This document shows positions 34,032 to 43,883 of a DNA stretch of 64,000 nucleotides, piece by piece. The position numbers were made by a program, and so were the translations under genes. The stretch's first letter is position 1. Every line of letters starts with the position of its first letter. This stretch comes from Aurifilum marmelostoma. Its lineage: Eukaryota; Ascomycota; Sordariomycetes; Diaporthales; Cryphonectriaceae. Below the pieces are notes generated by a model that was not told the DNA's origin, made no database searches, and worked only from the letters and a program-made list of their open reading frames with translations. Where the stretch lies: positions 1,612,001 to 1,676,000 of the forward strand of contig JAMXSV010000026.1 in assembly GCA_027559495.1 (NCBI GenBank). The letters are read 5' to 3'.

Positions 34032-36335
34032 TCATTGGCAAATCTTTGTCCCAAACAGCCCAAACATTCTCTGCCACCGCCCGTCCTCGTCGCCAGCGAC
34101 TGGCCCCTCGCCCTGCCGCAATCTGATTCCATACTGCCGGATGCAGCACGTGAAGGGTTTGTTGGCCAGCTGGCTGGAGCGGGGTATCTGCTCAGCAGCA
34201 TTCTCTCCTCCACCACCTGCACCAGCAGCAGCAGCAGCAGCAGCATTATCCTCCACATCGCTCGAGTCGGCAGGTGGCGCCTTGAGTGGGTCTCTTGTAT
34301 GCTGCCTCCTCTTGGTCTCGGTCTTACTCTTGCGCTCCTCGAGGTTGCCCCATAGCCTGAACATCTGTTCGCGGAGCTTACCCAGCAGCACGCTGTTGGC
34401 GGCGGAATGGAGATTGGCGGCGTCGTCAAGGCCCGTGAGGCACTGGGCGTCGAAATGGTCGACTAGAACCCAGACGGTGGCGGGTTCATTGGCCTTGGTG
34501 GCGGTGGGGACGCCTTCAAGCTTGAGCGCGAAGCGCCATTCCCAGACCACCCGCGTACCACCACCACCACCACCACCACCACCACCACCACGAGGCCGGT
34601 GGTGGCGGGAAGAGGATTCCGGGGACGAGGAATCCGTATCGGAGTCGCTGGTTTCGTTGTCGGAAAGAACAGAGTACTCGGTGATGCGGCGGCTGACGGA
34701 GAAGTCTCTCAGGTCGGCGGGGTGGAAGTCTACCACTCGGGCGTTCGTGCGGTATTTGGCATTGGTGAAGGGGAGTTCAATAGTTGTGGGCTCCTGATTG
34801 ATTGTAGTCTGGAACCTGACTGGTTCGAGAATGGTGGAGAGTGGGACGATTTCTTGATCTGGGTACTCGCTTTTGACTTAAGGGTGGAGTGCCGTTAGCA
34901 ACTACCGAAGAACGACGAATAAGGAGGGGAGGGGGAAAGCAAAAAAAACATGAAGCTGAGGTATCGTGTACTTACCGAGATCATTGAGACCAAGGGCAGC
35001 CTCCTGCTTTGCCACTTGGTCCTGAAATGCCTTCTGTTTCTTCTCACGCTGCTTTGCCCGTTTGACCTTGGAGCTGCCTTGCTTGCTGGGGTCCTCAAGT
35101 TTTCTCTTCTTATTACCTACCTTGAGGGACTGCTTGTCCTCTTTCTCGTAGTCTCGTTTCCTCCGGATGGCTTCCAGCAAGTGAGGGTCCATCGATTCGC
35201 GGTCCGCCTGAGGATCCAAGAGAACCACGTAAACCTTACCAGGGAATTGGCGGTCGCCCCTCAGCTTACCCTCGATATTGCTGGCCTGGTGGCCGTAACC
35301 GATCTGCACATTCCGCAGCCGCACCCAATCTCCTCCGTGGACGTTCTGCCTGATATACTCCGCATGTGGCTCCCAGCATGTGACCTGAAGGGACATTTTG
35401 CCAGCCGGTCCCATCCATCCACCATAGCTCTCCTTGGAGGGCGCATCAAGGCGCCCGCTAAACTTGTTTGTGTAGCCGTATGGATCGCCATCTCGAGATG
35501 GGACGCCGTTGGTCCAGTTTGCGCTTCCTTTGGTCTGGTTGAAAAAGCTGCTGTTCTCAGTGTAGTCGGACACCCAGAGGCACATCCTGTCGCCGAGGTC
35601 GAAGGGCTCTCTGACCACCTGGACAACAAGATCGGCGAACTTGTGGTCTCTAACATCCCGGAGCAGCATGAACTTGTCTCTAATGTTCAGAGACTGTGTG
35701 GCTCGGGCGGCGAATTCTTGTTGGTCCGGCACGAAGCTCTTGTCTATCCTGTCGAACAGCGCAAGCACGTACCTGTTCTCCCTCTCATCCGGCTTGCGAA
35801 TGACCATCCTTTTGGGCTCCTTGAGTGCACCAGAGACTGAACGTGCCGTTTTGCAACTGAGAAGCTGGCTTTTTCCGTATACGTGTATGTCCGAGCGCCA
35901 TACAGAGAGGAGCGAAGGACTGCCGCCATAGATCTGAAACTTGCCGCCGAAGACCAGGACAATATCGCCGGCCTCCACGCTGGGCATTTCTTCCTCAGGG
36001 CGAAAAACGTTGATGTCAATGCCGTCATTGTTCTCCTCTGTTGATGTGTCATATATGGTTATGCAGCATTTGAAGTCTGCGAAATCGGGCGTCAACCTCT
36101 GGGAAATTGTTTTTTTTGAGTGGAGGCACAGAGAGAGACAGAGGGACTCACTTTTGCCCTTGGTAGAGATTGGCAGTCTATAATCCTTGACAATACCAAT
36201 CACATTGACTTGTGCGTCAATAGAAATGTCCTCGTCCAGGAGCTGACGGATGGGCGTGAAACCTGGAGGAAGCGTTGTGCTGTCGGCGTTTCTACCGTGG
36301 TATGAAGAGGGAGGAGGCCTGTATTTCGACATCAC
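34032..36335 (-). CDS. pot1: Telomere end-binding protein POT1-like
   Basis: Binds the single-stranded G-rich telomere overhang through OB folds, capping the chromosome end and regulating telomerase within shelterin. Exons 36335-36152, 36076-34976 and 34876-34032 encode 709 aa. Intron 1 (75 bp) has no stop in frame; its removal joins STKGK to NFKCCITIYD, the expected beginning of the first OB fold (Telo_bind domain). The second OB-like region contains DRMCLWVSDYTENSSFF and WVRLRNVQIGYG. A Lys/Arg-rich linker (KKRKLEDPSKQ) is probably a nuclear signal. Intron 2 ends in aag, a rare acceptor, 15 bases after a good branch site (gctaac). The C-terminal part holds an 11-Gly run encoded by a trinucleotide repeat and an Ala/Gly tract. 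Identification is good; C-terminal alignment is uncertain. Confidence 0.87.
34558..34592. repeat. (CCA)n trinucleotide repeat inside pot1
   Basis: About eleven CCA units on the plus strand, read as GGT and GGC-type Gly codons on the coding strand. It creates the 11-residue Gly run in the C-terminal part of POT1. Tract length could vary between strains in steps of one residue. Confidence 0.9.
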
Positions 36336-37519
36336 GGAGACTTTTCGAGCGATGAAAGAGACAAAAGAAAAGGAGAGGGGAAGGGTGATTGGGTATCAGA
36401 TTTAGGAAATCGTACATGGATCCTGCCGAGACGATCTTTCACTCAGCTGTGTGTGGACTTAATTTGCAGCATCTGTATTGTGAAGTATTTCATCTAGAAG
36501 CAACCTCGAACCATACATATTTCATAGCATTGACGCGCCGACGCGTCTGCACCATAGTGCAGCTACGGCGGTACAGTAAACGGTAGAAGGGGGCAAGAAC
36601 GGGGTCAGCCAGTACAGGGGTTTCTTTTAGCGATCTCCTCCTGGGTTGGGGTTAGGGGCCTGGGCCTGTCGTTGAGGGGCTGTTGAGGAACCCGTTATCA
36701 TTCCCACGCTTACATTAGGCCGTTTGCTGTTAGTAAGAGAAACGAGAGCCACAGGAATCACCGAATGCGGTCCAAGCTTTTCGCCTAGTGTGCCACTTGT
36801 GCCAAGTGCGTGCTGCAGTGCTATGCTTTGCAGCAGCCACTTATCTTGTCAGAGGTATTGCCTGCCTATAGAGACCTATGCGTGAGGTGGGAAACCAGTG
36901 TGAAGAGCTGCGCCCGCTGATGCTTCCTTACTCATAGCATCACCATAGTATGACTGTACGGAGTGGCAGGGCAGCAGCAGCATCAGCAGCAGCAGCAAGA
37001 GGAGGTTACCTACCTGACCCACCAGCCGGGCACGGGCCACAACCGAGTTGACGAGCAACGAGGGGTCTGAAAGAAGGGCCTGGTACCCAAGGGTTCAGGG
37101 CCAATACAACCCCAGTGCAGCCGTATCTCTGGTCACTTCAGGGCCTTGCGTCAGGCTTTTTGTTAGCGCCTTGCAGCTCCACCAGCTCCCTCCCGCTCCC
37201 CAAAGTCAAGCCCCATCTGATACTGGACTGCCGTCACTTCTTCCTCTCCCAAAATTCTTCCTTGACACCACCCACCAACCACCACCACGACTTGCCACAA
37301 CAAAGCACTCGTCGCTGGCAATCCATTCTCAACGACTACGGTTTTTGCTCCTGCCCTGTAGGCATAAGGAGGACGGATTCTGACCCTTGCTACTCGCGAG
37401 GATCATTTGCCTCTGCATTCTGCAGCGATAACATCGACAACCAAACAAACTCCCAGCCAGGCAAGGCACCAACCAAATACCTTCTTCGACCACGTCCAAG
37501 CCATCCATCCATCGCGACC
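36336..37519. promoter_or_regulatory. Divergent intergenic region, pot1 / importin-alpha
   Basis: About 1.2 kb separating two divergent nuclear genes. A CAG-type repeat (cagcagcagcatcagcagcagcagcaag) sits near 36970-36998. The last ~200 bases before the importin ATG are rich in CA and CT. No coding frame is credible. Confidence 0.45.
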
Positions 37520-39635
37520 ATGGCTGAGCGATACATCCCCGAGCACCGTCGCACCCAGTTCAAGGCCAAGGGCGCCTTCGCGTCCGATGTCGTCCGCCGC
37601 CGCCGCGAGGAACAACAGGTCGAGATCCGCAAGGCAAAGCGGGAGGAGAACTTGGCCAAGCGACGAGGCATCGGCACAGGCGCTGACCGACCTGGTGCTG
37701 CCCTGGGTGCCGCGCCTGACAGCGATGATGAAACCGCTCCCACAGAGTCACAGGTATGTTTGTTCACCATCTCGCCGTCTTTCAACCCATTTTTTGTGGC
37801 ACTCGTCGTGCTGGACGCGCAGGGCAGGAGGTGGCGCGCTGCTTGCCTCCTGCCGCTGCACCTGGAAGGTCCTTGCTGCGACGCCAGTCGCCGTCACCCC
37901 TCACCTCCCCCATCCGTGTGGTCTGGGACGGAGTCGCGCCCAGCGCAGCCCACCTTGGCCCGACCCGCACCCAACCGCCACCTCGCGAATCCCTGCCCTG
38001 CCCCGTCACGAGTACCTCGCATGAGAACGATCTGTGCTGCGACATTTGGTGTTTTTATTTGTCCTCTTTTGCTTTCTTTTTCTTCTTCCTTATGATATGC
38101 AGATACACATATGTTGACGTCGAGATGCTAACTGGCTACAGTTGAGCGAAGATCTTCCTCAGATGGTGCAGGGCGTCTTCTCGGACCAGATCGAGCTTCA
38201 GATCCAGGCTACTACCCGGTTCCGGAAGCTTCTTTCCAAGGAGCGCAACCCCCCGATCGAGGAGGTCATCAAGACCGGTGTTGTCAGCCGTTTTGTCGAG
38301 TTTCTTCGATCTCCTCACACCCTCGTCCAATTCGAGGCCGCTTGGGCCCTGACGAATATTGCATCAGGAAGCGCCGCGCAGACTCAGGTGGTCATCGAGG
38401 CGGGTGCCGTCCCCATCTTCGTCGAGCTTCTTGCCAGCCCGGAGCCCGACGTGCGCGAGCAGGCCGTCTGGGCCCTCGGAAATATCGCCGGCGACAGCCC
38501 ACAATGCCGTGACTATGTGTTGAGCTGCGGTGCCCTCAAGCCCCTGCTCAACCTCCTGGGAGACAGCCGCAAGCTGAGCATGCTCCGCAACGCGACCTGG
38601 ACCTTGAGCAACTTCTGCCGTGGCAAGACCCCGCAGCCTGACTGGAACACGGTAAGGCTCCCCATGCTCCACATGACAGCTCGTGTAATGATAAGCAGCC
38701 CACAACTCACATTCCTCGCGTCTTAGATTGCTCCCGCCCTCCCCGTCCTGTCCAAGCTCGTCTACTCTCTCGACGATGAGGTCCTGATCGACGCCTGCTG
38801 GGCCATCTCCTACCTTTCCGACGGCTCCAACGATAAGATCCAGGCCGTGATCGAAGCAGGCATCCCCCGCCGCCTCGTCGAGCTTCTGATGCACGCCTCG
38901 ACCTCCGTCCAGACCCCGGCCCTGCGCTCGGTCGGAAACATTGTTACGGGCGACGATGTGCAGACCCAGGTTATCATCAACTGTGGTGCTCTGCCGTGCC
39001 TGCTGTCCCTGTTGAGCTCCAACAAGGACGGCATCCGCAAGGAGGCATGCTGGACCATCTCCAACATCACAGCAGGCAACTCGACCCAGATCCAGTCTGT
39101 CATCGATGCCAACATCATCCCGCCCCTGATCCACCTTCTGTCGAACGGAGACCTGAAGACGCGTAAGGAGGCTTGCTGGGCTATCAGTAATGCGACCAGC
39201 GGTGGTCTTCAGAAGCCAGACCAGATCCGTTACCTCGTTGCGCAGGGCTGCATCAAACCCCTCTGCGACCTCCTGATCTGCCCCGACAACAAGATCATCC
39301 AGGTCGCCCTCGACGGTCTCGAGAACATCCTCAAGGTTGGTGACCTGGACAAGCAGGCTGCAGGTGATGCGTCCGACGCTATCAACCGGTACGCGCTGTT
39401 CATCGAGGAGTGTGGCGGCATGGAGAAGATTCACGAGTGCCAGACAAACGCCAACGAGGACATCTACATGAAGGCGTACAACATCATCGAGAAGTACTTC
39501 TCGGATGAGGACGAGAATGCAGACGAGGGTATGGCGCAGGCTCAGGGTCCCAACGGTACCTTTGGCTTTGGTGCCAACGGCGGCCACCAGGGCGGTTTCA
39601 ACTTCTCCAACGAGGGCGAGTCAATGGATATGTAG
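37520..39635 (+). CDS. kap60: Importin subunit alpha (karyopherin alpha)
   Basis: Nuclear import adaptor: binds basic nuclear localisation signals with its armadillo repeats and importin-beta with its N-terminal IBB domain. Exons 37520-37753, 38142-38651 and 38727-39635 encode 550 aa; all joints are in phase 0. The IBB is the Arg/Lys-rich start (PEHRRTQFK; VVRRRREEQQVEIRKAKREE). About ten ARM repeats follow, with the typical FEAAWALTNIASG, VREQAVWALGNIAGD and RKEACWTISNITAG cores, carrying the Trp/Asn ladder that grips the cargo signal. The tail is acidic then Gly/Asn-rich. The first intron is 387 bp, the longest in the window, while the rest are mostly below 160 bp; it may hold regulatory sequence, but I see no snoRNA boxes in it. 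Identification is near certain. Confidence 0.96.
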
Positions 39636-39734
39636 GGGATAATATCGAAGGAGTTTGGCATGCAGGTACTTTATTATTGGCAGTCAATAACGACTTTTGA
39701 TTTTTGACACGAAGCTATCTTCTTTTGTCTCGTC

Positions 39735-40736
39735 TCAGTGTACACACATGAGGGCCTGGTCACCAAAGTGCTTCGCCACACTCCCCTCCCTGGTCAGCAT
39801 CGAGCCGATCCACATGCGGCCGCCCTCGACAGTAGCAGAGGCAAACTTGATAACCACACAGCCCCTAATACTAGCTGCCGACCAGAGCACCCTCTCGTCC
39901 TTCTCCAGCTTGAGCCTCCAGGCCCGCCAGGTCTCGCGCGGGTCCTTATCCTCGCCCTGTCCCTCCTCCGTCTTGGCGTCCTCGCTCCGCCAGTCCCGCG
40001 CCCCTATTCGCGGCAGCGCGCCAAACTCCTCGAGGAGGAACACGCCCAGCTCTCTCATCAGCGGACCCCGCAGGATCAATGTTCCGAATACGCCTGTGCC
40101 GTGCATCGTGTCTCGTAGCTCACCGACAACGTGCGACAGCGAGGCCTCGCTGTCAAGCTTCACGGCGTCCCGCACCAAAAGCCTCGCCTTGTCCGAGGCG
40201 GCGGCGGACCACCACACCTCGTTACGCCCGACCCACCTGGTCAAGTCCCAATCCTCGCCTCTCGCCTTCCGCCCCTGGGTCACCCAGTCCAGCATACACA
40301 GTGATGCGCCCTCGCCCGCGAGCCGGAAGGTCTGCATCTGCTCATAGACGCTGTCGGCGAACGGCTGGACGGGGTCCGGGAGGAGACATAGCGCCCCGCC
40401 GTCTTCGATCGCTACATCCAGATTCTGTCTTGTGGTGGTCTCGGGTGAGGCGGTCTTGAAGATCTTGGTGTGGCCCTGCGTGACGACGGAAAGCTTGGAT
40501 CCCGCGCCGACGGTGATGCGGAGGGAGACGGTGTCGCCGCTGACAAGCCCGCCGCCGTACGATAGGAGGAACACGAGCGCAGAGAGGTGCTGCTGTATGT
40601 TGCGTGGCGGGGAGATGAGCTTGAGGGGGTATTGGTAGGTTATGTTGGAGAGATGGGAGTGCCCGTTGGGCAGCAGGACGGTGGTAAGCTGTCCAGAGCC
40701 CGGCGTAGAGGCTGAGGGAGGAAAGGGAGACTTCAT
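39735..40736 (-). CDS. ureD: Urease accessory protein UreD
   Basis: Part of the UreD/UreF/UreG chaperone complex that delivers nickel to apo-urease in the cytosol. Single exon, 333 aa from the ATG at 40736 (MKSPFPPSASTPGSGQL). An upstream in-frame ATG at 40823 would add 29 residues that do not look like the family. UreD signatures are present: YQYPLKLISP, LLSYGGGLVSGD, VTQGHTKIFK, LLPDPVQPFADSVYEQ and LDWVTQGRKARGEDW. The protein is full length. It is convergent with importin-alpha, about 100 bases apart. Nothing nearby is urease-related; in fungi these genes are usually scattered. Confidence 0.93.
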   Translation of the reverse strand: MKSPFPPSASTPGSGQLTTVLLPNGHSHLSNITYQYPLKLISPPRNIQQHLSALVFLLSYGGGLVSGDTVSLRITVGAGSKLSVVTQGHTKIFKTASPETTTRQNLDVAIEDGGALCLLPDPVQPFADSVYEQMQTFRLAGEGASLCMLDWVTQGRKARGEDWDLTRWVGRNEVWWSAAASDKARLLVRDAVKLDSEASLSHVVGELRDTMHGTGVFGTLILRGPLMRELGVFLLEEFGALPRIGARDWRSEDAKTEEGQGEDKDPRETWRAWRLKLEKDERVLWSAASIRGCVVIKFASATVEGGRMWIGSMLTREGSVAKHFGDQALMCVH

Positions 40737-41218
40737 GATATCAACATTTTGTGTAGGAGAAGCCTCTTCAGTCAGGGATGAGATGTACTCATATGCAAGA
40801 AGAAGGTGTAAGGTAAAAGACAAGCAAATGACTGAGCAGATGACTTTTTGCCTTGAGCCAGGCTGTGAGCAACGGGCAGTGGTGGTTTTGGAGGGGTTAT
40901 TTAATGTTAATCATGAGCCCTGTCTGATATTGAGTGGATGAGGTGCTTACCCCCAGTCCCACTGGCCCCTTGCAGGTTAGTGACATGGATAGGTTCACTG
41001 ATAATGCATGTCGATAAGAAATTATTCTGCTCCCCCAAATTCCAGCAGCTGTGCCCCACTAAGCCTTGTGCCTTTTCTCGTCAGGGCACCTTGAGACTAG
41101 TTCAAGAGATCAACTTTTGGGCTGGGACATTCTCTCAATCGCTTGCTGTCGATGATAGTACTTCATTATTTCACTTCTACTAGCAAACCCTCACTACTGA
41201 AAAGAACGACCATCCACT
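40737..41218. promoter_or_regulatory. Divergent promoter region, ureD / RPC4
   Basis: About 480 bases between the two start codons. A minus-strand TATA-like stretch (acattaaataa, about 40897-40907) lies roughly 165 bases upstream of the ureD ATG. No gene. Confidence 0.45.
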
Positions 41219-43074
41219 ATGGCCGGTGAGGGCACAGCCCGAGGCAGCGCAAGAGGTGGCAGAGGCAGAGGCACTCGTGGTCGAGGTCGAGGGGCTCGAT
41301 CTGCTCGTGGCGGCTCTGCTGCTGCTGCTGCTGCTGCTGCTGCTTCAACAGCTTCTGAAGAAGCTACTCCTCCTACCACCTCCGATGTCCAAACGACAGG
41401 GGCCTCTGCTGTCCAGACATCCTCTTCGGATACCGCTGATGCTACAACGTCTTCATCAACCGCTCAAGCCGCCACTCCTACCTCCGCTCCTTCCACGACC
41501 CGACCCACAACAGCGCGCGCCTCTGCGCGAGGTGCTGCTGCCGGTGGCCGATTCCTGCCTCGAGCCATTCGAAGATCGCAACTCGACCGAGACACGATTG
41601 CAGCCCAGGAGTCAGCCAAGCAAGAGACGAAAGCTGCTGTCGACGCGCGCCTCCAGCGGGCAGCCCGTGGAGGTCGCGGTGGTGGCCGTCGAGCTCGTGG
41701 CGGTCCTGCCGGCAGCTTCGATCGCATAATACGCGGGGGTGCGGGCGGTTTTGGTTCCACGATCCAGGCTTCTAGCAACCGTGAGTCCTCGGCCTTCCGT
41801 CCGAACTTCGTGTAGATGATACAGGGGCTAACAATACCTTAGGTGGTGGTCCTTCCAGCAGCTTTGGCCGCCTGTACGATGCGCCTTCTGCCGGCGGGAG
41901 CAGTTCAGGTACTCCGTCTGCCTACGGTGGCGGGCCCAAGAAAGAAAATGGATCTCTGACTTATAACTCGGAGTCTTCTCGACCGACCGGCCGCCGCATG
42001 AACACGGACAAGATTGCCGAGTTCATAACCATTGACGACGACGAGGGGGTGAAGAGCAAGGAGGGCACTCCAGTCCTGCTGCCAAAGGGCATGTTTCGCG
42101 AGGACCCCAAGGAGCCTGACCAGCCCGAGATTGCCACGACTGAGGAGGTCGAGGCAGCCGAGCGAGGCGAACCACTGGTCGTCTCTTCTGGCGATAATTC
42201 CGACGACGGGGATGTATTCTACAACGAGAACGATGTCGAGATGAAGGACGATGACCGCAAGTGGCCTGGCGTCAAGGAGACCTCCCGCGTTAAAATCGAA
42301 GGCGAAGAGATTACCGAGATCGACATGCTCACACAGCGCCGCGCCGAGAACAAGCTCCAGGCGAAGGACATCAAGCGGAAGACGAAGTACAAGGACGACG
42401 AGGATCGCCTCGACGCGGAAAAGATGGCCTACCAACGCAAGCTCTTTGGTGTCGTCAGCGACAACGACTCTGACGACGAGTCCAAAGAGGACAGCGCTGA
42501 GCGCAAGCCCCTGATCTCCGAGGGTGCCATCTACCTGTGGCAGTTCCCTCCTGTTATGCCACCCCTTCACAAAGTTGACAAGACAGCCGCCAAGAAGAGC
42601 ACCGTTAAGGACGAGCCCGACGATGACGACGTGGTCATGCTCAACGCACCCACCCACAGCAACAAGTCCGACAAGCCAGTCGACCTGACCGCCGCCGACG
42701 ACATTAAGGATGAAGACGACAGCGGCGCCGCCCCTAGCAACAACAACGACCAGCCCGAGGAGGAGCTCTCTGGCTTCGTCGGCAAGCTCATCATACGCAA
42801 GTCGGGCAAGATGCAGATAGACTGGGGCGGCATGCTGTTCGACTGCGAGTCGGGCATCCCCGTCTCCCACTACCGCGAGGCGGTTGTCACCGTGGAGGAC
42901 GATGAGAAGCACCCGGACGGCTTTCACGGCACGGCGTACGGCATGGGTGCCGTTGCTGGCAAGTTCAATGCTGTCCCGCACTGGTCAGACGTGAAGCCTT
43001 GGGTTGTCGATCCAAGCCAGCTGCCTCCTTGGGGTATTGATGCTGCCCCGGAGGGTACGGAAATGGAGGAATAA
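41219..43074 (+). CDS. rpc53: RNA polymerase III subunit RPC4 (C53)
   Basis: Subunit of Pol III that pairs with C37 in a TFIIF-like module acting in termination and reinitiation on tRNA and 5S genes. Exons 41219-41780 and 41843-43074 (intron 62 bp, gtgagt...ttag) encode 597 aa. The N-terminus is Arg/Gly-rich (RGGRGRGTRGRGRG), followed by an Ala run, a Ser/Thr-rich stretch and another RGG region. The conserved C-terminal domain contains YLWQFPPVMPPL, then FVGKLIIRKSGKMQIDWGG, FDCESGIPVSHYREAVVTV and a final GAVAGKFNAVPHW, which are RPC4 signatures. Several acidic and Lys-rich segments lie between. RGG repeats are a frequent fungal extension of this subunit. Identification is confident. Confidence 0.93.
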
Positions 43075-43883
43075 TTGTGTGTTTTCGAGACAGTACACGT
43101 GTGTGGGGGGGGGGGGGGGAGAAAAGGATCTGATGAGCCACTGTACTCCGGAACGAAGCTTTGGGAAAACGGGGAAGGCATCGTCAAGACCTGGGACGGC
43201 AGCGTGCTCCATGGATTACGACCATACCAATATGTCGTCTTAAGCCTGGTACGACGTGGGGATCATTCTCCTTTTCAGGCCTCGGAGCGAGCCCTTTTGC
43301 CGGAGATGAAGTAGGGATAAAGAGGTGGATCATGCACTGCGACGGCGTTTATGGAGCATACTCAAATGGTGAGCATCTTGTTTGCATGTCTAGCATTAGG
43401 CCGCCTCACATGAACAGCGTTTGGGAAACCAGGTTTTCCGTCGGCAATGCTCGTGACGAGTCCGGCTCGTGGAGGCAGGCTAGCGATAATTATGCCCAGA
43501 ATAGGATATTCCAAAGGATGGAAAAATGTACTATGATACCCGATATCTCTTCTGATTTTTATGGAAGAAGGCGGGAGAGGGAGAAATGGGGAGGGGGCCA
43601 GACATGAATCTGTGCACAAGTCATTGATGCTGCAAAGTCCAATATGCTGCAGGTGATTTGTTGAAGACGTAACACTGCGTCCCACACACCTTTATTTTTG
43701 CACAAAGCCTCAACCATCTTGGAACGGCATGAACCTGCGAGACTCCACACAATGAATTGTCCCAGAAGATGGTCATATTCATGTGGAAAAGGACCTCGAC
43801 TGAGTGCCATTTGTCCATCTATGCAAGGTATCTAGATAATCCGCTTCGCTCGAACCCTCAAAAAGAAAAAAAATCACAAAAGC
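43075..43883. other. Convergent spacer between rpc53 and the auxilin-like gene
   Basis: Two 3' flanks, with a 15-base G run at 43105-43119 just 31 bases after the rpc53 stop codon. No coding frame is supported. Confidence 0.45.

Noticed and set aside
37754..38140. snoRNA inside the long first intron of importin-alpha
   Set aside because: No convincing C/D or H/ACA boxes are visible; length alone is not evidence.
38364..39587. 407-codon antisense frame opposite importin-alpha
   Set aside because: Mirrors a GC-rich coding region, overlaps a near-certain gene and has no independent motif.
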